64,000 nt of DNA, from positions 62,001-126,000 of the forward strand of contig WNNJ02001660.1 of NCBI GenBank assembly GCA_012934845.2, read 5' to 3'. A program made the position numbers and the translations under genes. The notes under the pieces are model-generated. The model was not told the DNA's origin. It did no database searches and was given only the letters and a program-made list of their open reading frames with translations. The stretch comes from Pomphorhynchus laevis (lineage: Eukaryota; Acanthocephala; Palaeacanthocephala; Echinorhynchida; Pomphorhynchidae). Positions 1 through 14,100 of this stretch are shown here, piece by piece (the stretch's first letter is position 1; each line of letters opens with the position of its first letter).

Positions 1-118
1 TTGATAAGTTTCTTAAATTAGTTTATGAAATTATTTAATTTTTCATCTTTCGTAATATTATAACACATAGTATATTTTTTACAATATACCTTTAAAAATT
101 ATTTGGAGTTTAAATTCA

Positions 119-274
119 TTTGTAGTAATATTTTGATGATTTATATATATTTAATTTTTTAAAACACGTTACGACTGCATTTTTTAATTCATTAGAAATG
201 CAATTTTCAATTATTATTTTAAATAACGTTTTTAAATGCAGTATTTTAATTTTTTCTTTAACTAAGCAATGCAT
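119..274. repeat. Direct repeat, copy 1 of 2 (about 150 bp)
   Basis: This stretch recurs at 813-965 in the same orientation with only a few differences. Both copies share the block around TAACGTTTTTAAATGCAG and end in ACTAAGC..TGCAT. The copies bracket the candidate exon at 310-684. I recognise no transposon family in the unit, and the rest of 1-309 is plain AT-rich DNA. Confidence 0.85.
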
Positions 275-309
275 CGGACACAATTAGAATTACAATTAAT
301 AGCGAATTA

Positions 310-684
310 TTAATTAAATAAGATACGATCAAAACTACAATTAATAGTGTATTTGTACAAGGTATAGTCATTCTCTAAGTGAATTGGTTTATTAGTGTTA
401 TAAAGGAGCGGATAAGTTCTTAGTGATGTTTTTAAATACCCAGTTGTCCAAGATGCAGTCTTCAGTTGATTTGATTTCTTCTTTTCTGCAACGTTTTTAG
501 ACGCAAATTTATAGCATTTCTTAATAATTCGCTTTATTGGAGAGAACATCATCCTTAACTTTGCCTGTTTATCAATCGATTTAATGTTGCGTTCTATCCT
601 TGTACTTTCAACTATTGGAATTAGATCAGATTCAACTATCGACAGACTTGCAGTTTTATTTGAACGATAACTTTTTGATTTCAT
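310..684 (-). CDS. Candidate terminal exon, unknown basic protein
   Basis: An open frame of 124 codons ends in TAA. Its amino-acid use is more even than in the AT-driven spurious ORFs nearby, with many Lys, Arg and Ser residues and a basic middle part (KRIIKKCYKF). Just upstream on the minus strand is an acceptor-like TATATAG that would join the frame in phase, so this may be the last exon of a gene rather than a single-exon gene starting at the ATG. I see no domain, signal peptide or membrane segment, and I do not recognise the protein. It lies antisense and downstream of nothing else identifiable. Chance open reading remains possible. Confidence 0.4.
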   Translation of the reverse strand: MKSKSYRSNKTASLSIVESDLIPIVESTRIERNIKSIDKQAKLRMMFSPIKRIIKKCYKFASKNVAEKKKSNQLKTASWTTGYLKTSLRTYPLLYNTNKPIHLENDYTLYKYTINCSFDRILFN

Positions 685-2042
685 TTGCCAATGCCTATAT
701 ACTTGGAAATATATAAAAAAATATATTTTCTATATTTTAACAAAACGTCTTCTGTTACCCTCATAAATTTCAGCTACTAACAAATATATTTTACAGAATA
801 TAATTGCAATGGTTTGTAATATTTTGATGATTTATATATATTTAATTTTTTTAAACACGTTATAGCTGCATTTTTTAATTCATTAGAAATGCAATTTTCA
901 ATTATTATTTTAAATAACGTTTTTAAATGCAGTATTTTAATTTTTCTTTTAACTAAGCGCTGCATAATTTAGAAATATAATAATATAATTATATACGATT
1001 AGAATCAGATAAGAAAATGAGATTATGTATGGTTTACGAATATACTGATGACTTTGTAAATACATAATATACGTGTATTAAATAGGACATATTTTTCTAA
1101 GCATTGCGTTTATATAATATACTTAACGCAAGTATATAAACTTGACGTTTGAATGCATTTCAATAATTCCAACACACCCTGGTTTGCTTTATCTATTAAA
1201 GTACGTCATAAATAAGTTTATGTGAAGCATCTCGAAAGTAATTTCATAATAGAAGTGTGTATACTTTTATTTGAAAATGTTCTATTGTACTCAAAATTTT
1301 TAATCAAAATGATTCTAGTCCATATACATTTATGTTTCATTCAAAAACAAAATAAAATATTCGTTTTAGGTGAAACAAAAGCAATTCCACGATCAGTTTC
1401 AAATCATTGAATGAATGTAATTTACATAAAACGATTAATATTTGATATTTAATTCGTTTTAGATTGTTAAACATGAATTCAGAATTCGTTTTTTATTAAA
1501 ATTGTAACATAACATCAATTAACATATCGAAATAGTTTAAGATACGATACTGAAGAAATTAAAATATCTAAACCGATTTTCTTTGTAATTTCAAAATTGA
1601 AATTACAATTTCAAAATTGCATTCAAAATCTTTAGTCTTTTGACATTAGAGCACCTAAAGCAATTCAAATTTCTCTCACTTACTTTAATGATAATAACTT
1701 GGTTATGTATATATTAATACATGTTGTATATTAATAATGTATATACATATTAATAACGCACATTATAACTTAAACTTAAAAGTCCATGTGAAAATTGCGT
1801 TTCTAAATGCTATATTTGTATCATTTGTTTTTTTAATCGTGTTCTGTTACGTATTTAAATACAGAATTTCAGTGAAGTATCTTTTTATCTGGAAATTGCA
1901 TATTTTTGTTCTTTTGACATCAGCACACATTAGAATTGCAATTCAGAGTGTTGTGTAAGATATTTTCTGGCTGAGTTGCTCTTCAACTAGTAGGATCAAT
2001 TTGATTCTTCATTCTGAATTTATGCGTTAACAAATTTTTTAG
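685..2042. other. AT-rich non-coding stretch
   Basis: It holds the second copy of the 150-bp direct repeat (813-965) and low-complexity AT sequence. The short ORFs here are rich in Ile, Phe, Leu and Lys, lack splice-consistent borders and are probably random. It would be intron or upstream sequence of the PH-domain gene that follows. Confidence 0.6.
813..965. repeat. Direct repeat, copy 2 of 2
   Basis: Second copy of the unit at 119-274, same orientation, nearly identical. Confidence 0.85.
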
Positions 2043-2142
2043 CTGAAAATTCAAATGTACAGATAAATGATTTCGATTTATGTTTGGCAGCTAAATCAAA
2101 CATGATTTCATCGATATGTCGTTGCAGCGCTTCACAATCTAG
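2043..2142 (+). CDS. PH-protein exon a
   Basis: The exon lies between acceptor TTTTTTAG and donor AG|GTACTT, and only one frame is open. It enters with two bases of a codon and leaves with two, which the single leading G of the next exon completes as Arg. It encodes residues like ENSNVQINDFDLCLAAK, ahead of the first PH domain. No earlier exon was found in 1-2042. Confidence 0.6.
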
Positions 2143-5100
2143 GTACTTAATTACTATCTTTCAAATACGCTGAAAATATTTCTTAATTTCAAATTTCAAA
2201 GGACAACTTCAACGGACGGCTGTGTTTGCAGTGGTATGTTGTTCGTATGGCGTGAAGATGGATGGAAACTGCTTTACTGTATACTTGATCATGAATGTCT
2301 AAGATGTTACCAATCTTGTACAGGCGGTTTACCTGTTTGTGGTTACAATTTACTCGGTTGCAGGGTTGCGTTAAGAAAAAAAACATAACAAATTAAAAAT
2401 ATTTTTACTTTATAGATTCGATTACCTAACTGCAGAAACGACGTTGAAGAGCTCAATCTACATTTGACAGATGGAACAAACTTGCTAGTAAGAATCTATG
2501 ATAAAGCTTGTGTACTTCGATGGATAAACGTAAGTATTTGATTGAAAAAATAAATAGAAATAATATTAGCATAGCAATATTACAAACAACCGTATAATAG
2601 TTAATATTTTAATAGTATTTTTATTTTAAAATTAATACTGTCATTTAATAATAAAATTTTAATATAAAATTGCTAAACACATAATTGTATACGATAAGAT
2701 ATATATTAAATATATATAAGATTTATTATATATTATATATTTTATATATAATATATAATATATCTGATATATTAGATATAAAATATATACATAATTGTAT
2801 GAAATATAATAATATACCAGATAATCAAATTTAATCAGAGAAAATATGTCATTAGCGTGTATTTGGCCCCGCTGCTATGCTGATTTGAGGAATATTGACC
2901 GAAACCTGATAACATAGCAGTTCATCCTGATGATCTCTAATCTTTATTCTGATACATCGTTTGTTATTGATTAGTCAACTCATAAAAATTGATTTTTATT
3001 TTAAATATCAACTTTAAATTTGACTTGATAAGTTATATGAAATCTTATATAAAATTATTAAATTATTTTTTATTATTTATTATTTAATTATTATATTTAT
3101 ATTTATCATTACGTTTAATTTATAAATAATTTAATAGACGTAGACTCAGTTATCATAAAATTTATTAAATTTAATGATGTTTTGTTGTTAAATTACTATT
3201 ATTTCATTATTATTTTATCTTCGACAGTAAACCATTTTCGAAATAAATAATTCAACCAAAATTAGACATAATATTAAAAATATTTTTATTATATTTTCAT
3301 TATATTTCTAATAGGATACAGCGATTTTACTTCATCACTCATAGATGTTCTATAACTTTGTTGATTTCTTTTTAACAACACATTTTTTACTTTTTATCAG
3401 CAGTGGTACCTAATGACAGTAAAATAAAACGCTACCTGATCCTCTAGAAAATAGTAACAAATAGCATTGTTTATGAACAGTTATTTTTGTAACAAATTGT
3501 ATCGTTTGTAATTCAACTATTTGCCGAGTAAGATCAGAAATAAATAACAAGAGAAAATGCTTAAAAAATATTTTAAACAATGGATAATTGAACAACTTAC
3601 AGGATGTATGTTACAAAAATTAAATAAAATATTATAATATGTGGTTAAGTTTAAAAATACTGGATTAAAGTATGTGGTTTTTGGAAGGCTAAAAATAGAC
3701 ATCCACTTAAATGTAAAGTTTCACTTATCATTTTAAAACGCAAAATGCCTTCAAATAAGGAATCAAAACAATTTAGCTAAATTATATGTAGGTGCATTTA
3801 GATATTTCAAATCTAAAAGTGTATATATATTTAATATATCCCATTGAATAAATTTTAACTTTTAAATATTTCAAAATACATGCATAAATGATGATTTGTC
3901 GGTCATTTTTGCGAACTCAAAATATTTAGAATAAAAATAATTAATAATAAATAATTATATAAGATTTTATATAATCTATATTTAAACGAAGTTAAAATTT
4001 AATGTTTAAATTTAAAATAAAAGTCATTTTTTTATTTGACTAATAATTATATGATATGGTTTGATATTAAATTTAAAATTAAATTTTCTGTAAAACCTGC
4101 ACAGCTACTTTTAAATTCTAAAGAATTTTACTAAATCTAAATTTAAACATTATAATATTAAATATTATAATATATAATATTATTAAATATGCATTTATTA
4201 AATTACAGCTTTTGCTAATAATTCTATTTATTTAAGAGGGAATTATCTTAAAAATAATTTTTAATATTTTATTGCTAAGGACAGAAAACAATACTAATAT
4301 TTTAAATATACAAACACCATTAATATATGACATTTTCACTTTAACTTTCCGATAATTATTAGCTTTTAAAATACAATCTAATCTGCATTTTAACGATGTC
4401 AATTATTGCCTCTTGCAGCAACTATTTCGTGAAGTTTGTACAATATACGTGTACCGACTGTCGTAAACTATATCATTTGTTAGCCTTACTAAGGTGCAAA
4501 ATTCGCTTAAGCTTGATAAGATAAACTCTTATAAAATACAAAAGCTATTCAATTTGCTGAATAACACCTTCCAATATCGTAACGTGCTCCTTTAAAGATG
4601 CTTTAAAGTAACTCTCCTTATGACATGTAAAAAAGACAGAAGTGAAACAGATTCTTTATTTCATAAAAGGTGTGTGTTTTTTCTCCGCACATTTGTTCAC
4701 TTTAATCTGACAGGTGACTGATTTGTTACAGGCTGGCCATTGATATTGGTGTAGTACCTCTTTAAGCATTATACAGTTAAGTGTATATATACAAGTAGCA
4801 ACCATTTTTTATGGATACGTGAACAAGGTAGATTTTGTATTTATTTTCTTAACGTATCCAATGACAAATTTGCATTTTTTCTTTAAATCGGTATTCAGAG
4901 TGCTGTCAATTATATACCAACAATAGCAATAATTAAACGATTATTTAAATAACAGAGTACTTTACTACTTGTGGTCTAGATAAACGTTTTTTCGCAAGCA
5001 TTTGAAATTAAACATTTGGTGTTTATGTCTTTAAAATGTCAATTTAAACAATAACTGTGTTGTTACTAAATAATACATGTGTGGGATTAATCATAAAATG

Positions 5101-8100
5101 GAATAATTAAATCAGTTTCTTGTAAATTGAACTTTTTAGATCAGTTAACTAAGCACACGTATCTTATATTATTTGTAAATTAAAAATAACGCTAAATAGA
5201 ATTCAAATAATTATGGATAATAAATGATAAATAATTGTTATATAAGATTTTTTACAATTTATATAAAGTTAAAATTTATAATTAAAATTTTAAATAAATG
5301 TAAATTGATATGAATTGACTAATAAATAGTATACGATGTATCAAAATAATCAATTTTTATGAATTTAAATAACAGAAGATGTATCAAAATGAGGATTAGA
5401 GGTCATCAGAAGGAACTTTATGTTATCAGGTTTCGACCCTTATACCTCGACGCAACATATCATAAGTATATTTATAAGTAATATATAATTATATATAATT
5501 ATAATATATAATTATAAGTAATTATATATAAGCAAGATATAAGTAATATATACATATATAAGTAATATATAATTATATAATATATAATCTCTATAATATT
5601 AAATTAGTCTCTTGTGAATTAAACTCATCAGTGCCAGATCCCTCCCACTACTGGATGCAGAGGAGGACTGAGCATACGTATTTTATATTAATTGTAAATT
5701 AAAAATAATGCTAAATAGAATTCAAATAATTTAATAATAAATAATTATAAATAATAAATAATTTTTATTTAAAATTGTATATAATTTTTATAAAGTTAAT
5801 TTTTTTATCAAGTTAACTGTGTTGTTACAAAATTATTAAATCAGTCTTTTGTTATTTAAACTTATTTTGCAACTTACATAAGTCATGCTTTACCTGTCTT
5901 CTTCTGTTTCCATAACTGGCGGAGGTATCCAATCTTTACAGTTGGAAAGATGACATGATCTTTTTATCTAGTAAAAATTAAGCGTTTTTAGAGATAGTGT
6001 TTTTACACCTGCGTCCTGAGAACAAGCCCTGTGGTATCATCAGCGAGTATATATATGTTGTAAACATTAGCATATAAATGCTGATGTATATAAAGATATA
6101 TGCTATATATAAATTTATATATAGTTTTGTAAATATAAATTGAAGTGGCTAGTTACAAAATTTGAGAGAGTGTATTCTTTAGGCGCACGGTTTATTTGTA
6201 GAGCTGACGCATATCATGGTCATCTTTTGAGTATAAACGCTTGATATACAATCAGCATATACCGTAAGATGTTGATCGCGTAAAAGTGGTTGATAAAAAT
6301 ATATTGGTGTGACTGGGTACAAGAATGGAGAAAGGGTAGATTGAGCACACCGATAATTTTGTCGAGAGAATTGATGTTGCAAATGTATATCTTTTACCGA
6401 ATATAAGATTAACTAATTTTTATAACGCTTATTTAATATCTGCTAAATTTAAATTTGTATAAAGCGTACTAAAATCATAAGTATTTAAATTTTGAAAATT
6501 CATTTCTTTTGCGTGCCCTCAAAAATTCTCTTGTGGAAGAATGACATATATCATCAATATATCGAAAGATATATTTATATCTTTATATAATTTATATTTA
6601 TTTTTTAAACAGTTATGAAAAAATTCAAATTATATACAGCTTAAAAATAAGTAAGACTCCAACTAAGTAAAGATAGGACTAGCATTGCTTGCCTTAACCA
6701 TTCGCAGTCCTCCCTTTTGAAAATATTGTAGAAAGATAAGTTTGTTAGTTGGAAGAGAAAGGCATCGGGTTGGATTTGTTTATTAGACCTTGACAGAATT
6801 TTAGAAGAGTCATCTTCCTCTCATAATTATAACAACTACTTTAATTCAACACCTGCCCTCTTAGTATGGTTTCAGATGAAAGGATCTGTCTAAGGCAAAT
6901 ATCTTAATCTCCTGGGGTCCATCACTAAAATTATCCAAAATGCAGACCCCAATCTCCACTCCCATATGTTAGCCTTTTACAGACAGCGACAGGTAGAAAA
7001 AGAATATCACCATTACAATGATTTTAGCCATCACTCCGATATTGCTGGTATTAATATTTCCAGACGCATATTTTTATCTAATAAACATCTGGTCACATAT
7101 CTTAAAGATCTGCGGCTTATCTCGATTCATAATTCCCTTATCTCCATTAACGAATAAGCTTGCACGTAAAATCTGCGATCATCTGGTTAGGCGACATTTG
7201 ATCCAACCAAGTTTCCATGGGTACGTAAATGAACTTTTTGTGCATAGTACAGCTGGTAAGGTTCATAAGTTTCGTTAAGATAACATTCATCAGAGTTCTC
7301 GTTACAGACTCCAACTGAGTAGATAAGGGGCCTGCATTTTGTACGCCAACATCCATTCGAGTCTGTCAGCTTTTGACAAAAGTCAGAGAAAAGAGATCGC
7401 CATAACTAAGCTGTTACCCTCACCATTCAATATGGTTAATGTCAATGTTACAAAAGGAATCTTTTTATCCAAAAAAAAGAATCCGGTGACTTGTCCTAAA
7501 TATCTGAGGCACATTTCGATTCAAAACTCCCTAATTTCCATTTACAAAAGGCCTTGTTCGTAAAATCCACGAGCATTTAATTAGGCGACATTTGATCCCA
7601 CCAAGTTTTCATGTGTATATTAGTGGACGCTCGGATCACTCAGCAGTTGGTGAAGTGTATCGTTTCTGCCAGGAGAACATCATCAGTTATCGGTGACTGT
7701 TTTCTCGACTTTCCTGCTACATTTGACCGTATTTCCATTTCTTTTGTTGTCTTCTCGCTCATTTTTCCTTCGTTAATCGGGTGAAAATACCCGATTAACG
7801 TGGTAAAATACCCGATTACTAGTAGAAGAGCTTGTATATCAAGCTCTTCTACTATGAAAATAACCCTAATTCACGACAGTTCAATTCAATCACTGGTGTA
7901 CCTCAAGGATATTATCTTCTATCTTGTATCTCGCCTCTTCAATTATTCTTCTTAAACATTTTATGCTCGATCAACATCTTGTTGTATACTATGGTGATAC
8001 CACAACCTTGTTCTCAGTACGCAGGTGTAATGATGCTAACTAAGATCAGCCAACTCTTTCTAAGATTAAAAGTCTAGTTGTCCCATTCCAACTTCTTTAA

Positions 8101-11100
8101 TCCATCCAAGACGCAAGTGGTATTTTTTTCATGGCACACTTGCAACTAGAAAAAATAAAGAGAATGGAGATATCTGCCTTTTTATTTATTATGATAAAAC
8201 AATGATAAATCAACGATAATTTAACCCCTTCTTTTCTTTATACATCGAGTTCATTGATTTCACCATTTCAGTGAACTCACCTGCCCGATTTGACTTGAAT
8301 ATACTCAATAATGTCATGACGAAAGCAAGATGGGTCTTGTAACGACCCAGCGTCTTTCATTAAGAGTGTGTTCAGGTGCACTTATTGTGTACCTGGGCCA
8401 TCTCAGGACTTGTCTTCTTTAAAGAGGACGTCCCTTTGAGCAAAGACTAAGATTCCTTGAACACCTTTTGTTGAGCCTCCCGATCATCGTGCGTCGCGAT
8501 TTGACATTAGGTGTGTGACAGATACTGTTTGGCTCAATCGCAAGGTGTCGTGTGAGTTTGTCTTGCAAAGTCTGCTTTCTCTGTTGATCATAAGATGAAC
8601 AATGCTCCCAAGCATAGCTAAGAAAATTACTGATATATTATTTTGTTTAGTACTCACTTATTTTTTATTAAAAAAACATTTATTTATCTTTGGAGCGAAA
8701 ATAATGCGATAGTTGTTTGATATTTTATTATAATATTTTATTAATGCTGATCAACAGCATTTAATAAGTGTAAAATTTTTGCACTTGTCTAATGGTTCAA
8801 AGAAATTTTTATTTTTATGTCTATCGATTAAAATGAATCCATTGACATATGTAAAACAATTTGAATTAAAATTTTAATAGAGAAAAACGAAATAATTTTA
8901 ATAGTATTTTGGTTATTGCAGTTGGCGTTTTATTTTATCAGCAAATTTGAATTCATTTCTTAGCATATAAAATTGAAATTTAAATTTTAAACTTGAAATA
9001 TGTGCATTAACATCAGTTATTTAAATCAGACGTGTCGATTTAATATTGTCAGTTAAAGCTAGTAAATTTTTTCATCTTTGAAGATAACTCTACAAATTTG
9101 GCAAGAAATAATTATTGACTGTCGAAAAAATTCACTAAATGAATTGCTAATTTACTTCTAATTTATTCATTCTTAAAAAATAAAATTCTTAAAAATTCAA
9201 ATTTATTAAAATTGTGTGTTTATTATTTAATTTTATTTACCTTTTTATTAAGTTAATTTTAGTTACGATCATTAATCTTTCTTTGTTATTTGTAATAACC
9301 ACTCAATACTTAACTTTAACGATTCACTTGACTTTTCGTGAAGTACACCAACGCTTATTGTTGTTGCAAATAAAACGGGAAGTAAATTTTACTTCTAATA
9401 GTCGAGAATTTTCAATTCATACTCCTCTCCAGACTGTGTACAAAATTATATAGTAAACACAATTAAAAAAGGAAGAATGCAAATAAATATTAGTGTTTCC
9501 AGTACACTTATGTTATTAAAGAATACGTTTGGGTCTAACGTAGTTGTTTTGTGGCAAACAATCTCAAAGAAAACAAAATTTAAATTGCTTTCGTCATACA
9601 TATCGTAAATACATATAGCTAATTTAAAATATTAACTTTTAATTGACTTAAAATATAAGTTCAAATTTTACCATTTTGCATAAATTCCACCAAGTCAGTA
9701 ACCAAATAAATATCATGTAGCAAAGAAAAATAAAAACGATTTCTGTAACTAAATTATTTAATCTAACGAAAGATAATTTTTATTAATTTACTTTTCTTAA
9801 TTAGCAGTTTTTATAATTGATTATAAAAATGCTAAAATACTTCTGCGTTTCGCAATTGTATCTTTGAATTTTATACTTAAATTAACTTGGGCTTTGCTAA
9901 ATTTTAAAAATGTGTTAGTGTTTTTCAAATATATTAATTTATCATATAACATTCACCGAATATAATTTACTTTAAAAAAATTTAATTTGAGCGTATCAAT
10001 AATAACAAATGGCTGAAATGTTTAATAGATCATGAAATAGATATTAAATATATTGAAATTAGAATTAAAGAATTAGTATTCAATTGCATACTTACCTTCT
10101 GACATGAGAAAGCTTTAAATATCAAGTAATTAACATTTCAAACACGATCCGTGTTTGAAATGTTTTTAAATACGATCCGTTGATTACGAGGAGACTGAAT
10201 GTGTTTCAGAATTTCAAATAGAATGCATTTTTCGATAGATGGTTGGTGAGAAAAATCGCTCGGCACTGAGCTCCACGAGCCAAATCTGTCTACAATTGAT
10301 TTTAAATCCGTATTTACTGCTAAGAAATTGGACTTGGATAATCAGCTCCATCGATTTAACGAGGCGTTCCTAACCTCTCAGCAGTCATGATCAGCCAAAT
10401 TAAATGGCTAGGGAACTTTTCGACTGATTTTGTGATGAATATGAGGAATCTAAGGAATGCAAAAACAGTCGAAACGTACCCAAACAACAACTTCATCATA
10501 CGGAAATGACTGTTGATGATTAGGAACGTTTCAGGGTGATATATTATACTTATGAATCTGATAATCGAAGTCCAGTTTCGTGGCAACAAGTATGAATTAC
10601 TTAATAGTTCAAGATAATTGAACTAGATTTAGACATCATCTGAATTATGTATTAATTTTATTAATATATTAATCTAAAATTAAATTAAAATTATATTTAT
10701 CTAATCTATTAAATAGATTTGGATAGACAATAGTACACAAAATTTTTTTACAAAATGTCCACTGTTTCAAATGAAAAATTGTGTATATTTAGATATATAC
10801 ATTGCTAATTCATACACTACCTGAGCTGTAAATGATATTTTCATTTATTTTGAGAAAAACAATTAAATTAAAAGCGCGAGTTTGTTTGGATGAAGATTTT
10901 AAAATTCAACATCATTAGCAAATACTTTTTAAAATTTCTTTTATTCTCAACATTCTCTAAAAATGTGTCGTTATTGAAAGTCCTCAACATTTCTCTATCC
11001 TCTGTATCGTTTTATTTTACATTGCGCAACGAAATGACTTCATTCTTTATTAATATTGATTCTAGTACAATGTTATCTCTATATCTGCAAACTGCTTATA

Positions 11101-14100
11101 TCATTAAAGATTTATTCAAATTTCCTTTAAAGATTTAAATTATGTACAAGTGAGATGCATATTGTGTAACATCACTATAAATGATACCGTGTCGATTTCA
11201 TGTAAAATACGAGGTCGTCTTTCGCGATACGCTATTCCACAAATTTACGATTAGCATAATTTACTATCACTGCCAACTGGATAATTATATGTTCCTCCGA
11301 TTAAGGATATCCATTTAATAGTTTTACTTGTAATTTTCAAGATAGATTGTTCTTCTGATTATTGTACTGTTTCTAGAAAATTTAATTTCCTCATTTTATT
11401 CTTATTTTGAAACGTTAAGACATAAGAGTTAAAAAGTCGGTTACAAAATTGAAATAAAAGTTGTTTGTTGCGAATCGGAGAGAACATTTTATAAATCAAA
11501 TAAAGTCTTCCTAATAAAGCCTTATCTAGCCCTTATTGAACAGAAGGTATTAAAATAAAATTTGCTTTATTAAACGTTTTAGATAAAAGTTTTTGAAAAT
11601 AAAATATATATTTTTGAAACCAAGGAATAAAATAAATACAGTTCGTTAGACAAATAGTGATGGTTTTCCCGACCGACTCCGCAAAACAAGCCGCTTTGTC
11701 TCGTTGACCGCTGCGCCAATTCGCTGCATGAGGAAACTCATCGCCCGTTTATCTCCAGTCGACCGAATTAATTTTTTTCAGAAGCTGCAAAAAAACCGCT
11801 GCGCTGGTGCCAACTGCTCCCAGGGATCGATGGCGATCGGAACAAACTTTTACTGCCGCTCATCTAAGCCGCTATATTTGGTACGCTTCACAAGTTTATC
11901 ATGATCAACAACTGAACTTGAAGAATGTACTTCGCCCTCTGTGACTGGCTGTGAGAGTGTTTGTGCATGTAAAGTCTCAAACAAGCACTCACCTCTCCTG
12001 CCACGACAGTAGCAAAATCCCGTCGGGCCGCTTGCCGTTGTCTATAGTCAAACCGATAGGTTCCAGTCTGAATAAAATTCCTCCGGAGGCTAGGGTCATT
12101 CTCACAATTTTATTGATCGCTGAATGACGTACGTTTCTGCATTTTGTTTTGTTGCAGTCTAGCGCATGGGCGCTGTTTTTCCGTACTGCTTCTCCGCGTA
12201 TACATCCATGTGGTTAATCACATTGAATGCCAAGTCTGAGTACAACTGCGGTGGACAAGGATTGATCATCAAGCCAGGTGCAGACGGAAGCTATCGGTAA
12301 TGCTTCGAAGAAAGCTCTAGTATATTTTAAGCGGTAGCAATGAGGCATGCACGAAATTCGGGACTAGTTGCTTTGTTGATAAGCTTTCGATGACACGCAT
12401 CACAATAGTCCCTCATCCATCGTTTTTGAAGGGTTGGCTCCGATGGGATTGTTGTCTGAAATTCAGTGTGCCATTGACCTGTAGCTTTTTCAAAATCTGG
12501 GTATGGTATGAGTGGATAGAGTGACATGTAGTTTCCTAGCAGTCTTTTGGTTAGCTCTCTTGTTAAGCATACGGAAGAGCCGAACGCAGGTATTGCGAAT
12601 TCTAGCAGCTTGTCGGACATCAAGATCTCCGAGTCTGATCGGTAAGGTAGTCTGCCGCCACGCATCATCAGGACGCGGCACATTCAGCACCATGCTCAGT
12701 AGACGGCGGATTTCTGCGTCGAATGAGTGTAGTTCCTTGCTCCCAAAGCAGAAGAACCGAAGTAAGAAAGCTATTTTCGGAAGGCGAAGCGACCTTCGCA
12801 GAAGTAGGAAAGCGTCATGGGTACTTAAATCGATAAGTCTTTTTACTACGTGTATATATTTGAAAATAAAAGTTGTTTGTTGCGGATTGTAGAGAACATT
12901 TTATAAATCAAATAAAGTCTCCCCAATAAAGCATTATCTACCACTTATTGAACGAAAGGTATTAAAATAAAATTTGCTTTATTAAACGTTTTATATAATC
13001 AGCGGTCGCTGATGCAATTTTGTAATTAATTTTATTTGAGTTATTTATAGCAAGAAAATACATTTTATTAATCAAATTCATTTTCAATGTTTCGCTGACA
13101 ATTTTCAACATCATGATCAAATACGATCAGTTGATTGTCAGTTCAGATAGCTAAGTTGTTTGAATTACCTTTAAGTTGTTGATTCGTAATATCGATTCCC
13201 AGACTGAGAAAACTATTATATCCACTTAAGTTAATGACAAATGTGTGATTTTTGTTTTAAATTCTTTTGTAAGAAATTCTCTTAAATGACGCCCTTAGTC
13301 AAAGATGCACTGCATAATTTGTAAACTTAAAAACTGATTTTGCTAAATATGGAGTTCAATTTAGATATCAGAATACAGATTACTGGTTTATGCATTATAT
13401 AGTTATTGAATAAAAATCGTTGTGTGAACTACATATACATATTTTTTATTCTTACAGATAACGAATTAAAAACAAATATACTTATTTTGAGCTTCTAACT
13501 GGATAATTACTTGAGTTCTAAACATATATATCCCCACCTTTTCTGAAATTCTATATATATGGTTAAATAACAATCGATTGCTAGATTACTATGAAGTAGC
13601 AAATGCTAATTTTAATCATAATTTAAAATTAAATACTATTTTAATGGTAATACCGACTAGAAAGTAAATGAAAATTATAAAAAATCGAATTTGCTTCATT
13701 GATAAAGCCGAAAGAAGGCTTACTAAGATATGTTACCTTCCGAAGGAATGTGTACCTTAAAGAAAAATTACTAATAATGGATTTTTGCATATCTTATTGC
13801 ATTTGTCAATCACATTTGTTTAGGAAGTTTAGTAAGCATTTGTTCTATAGGTTTAAATTAGAATTTATTATGTTATCGGTCTGGGTATTCTACGATTTTG
13901 AAGCATAAATTTACATGTAAATTACTCCATTCTAAAGTCAAGTTATGATTAACAGTTGTAATCGATTTTCTTAGGGATTCATACAGGTATCATTGAATGA
14001 CGATCAAAGTGATTCAATATCTATTAAAGGTAATTTTTGTTTCTTAGCTCTTCCGTTTTTTCGCTATTTTTAAGGATAAGTAATATTCAGTAAATAAATG

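Larger units (their letters stand above)
2530..13974 (+). other. 11.4-kb intron of the PH-domain gene
   Basis: Intron between exons c and d. It contains a solo PLE pseudo-LTR (2836-3156), two inverted pseudo-LTR pieces with a half hammerhead (5.1-5.8 kb), a decayed LINE (6.7-8.6 kb), featureless AT-rich DNA (3.2-5.0 and 8.6-11.4 kb) and a second LINE fossil between direct repeats (11.45-13.0 kb). The interval 10190-10600 is less AT-rich but I could not place it in a family. Confidence 0.6.

Noticed and set aside
1222-1958. Several 60-75 codon ORFs on + (1222-1410, 1737-1958)
   Set aside because: Rich in Ile, Phe, Leu and Lys as expected from AT-rich random sequence; no splice-consistent borders or recognisable domain.
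10356-10589. 77-codon minus ORF in a less AT-rich patch
   Set aside because: No domain, no splice phase fit, and hydrophobic residue runs typical of chance; the patch may be old element debris.
12512-12892. 126-codon + strand ORF
   Set aside because: It is the antisense shadow of the retroelement fossil, whose minus-strand translation matches a known conserved region.
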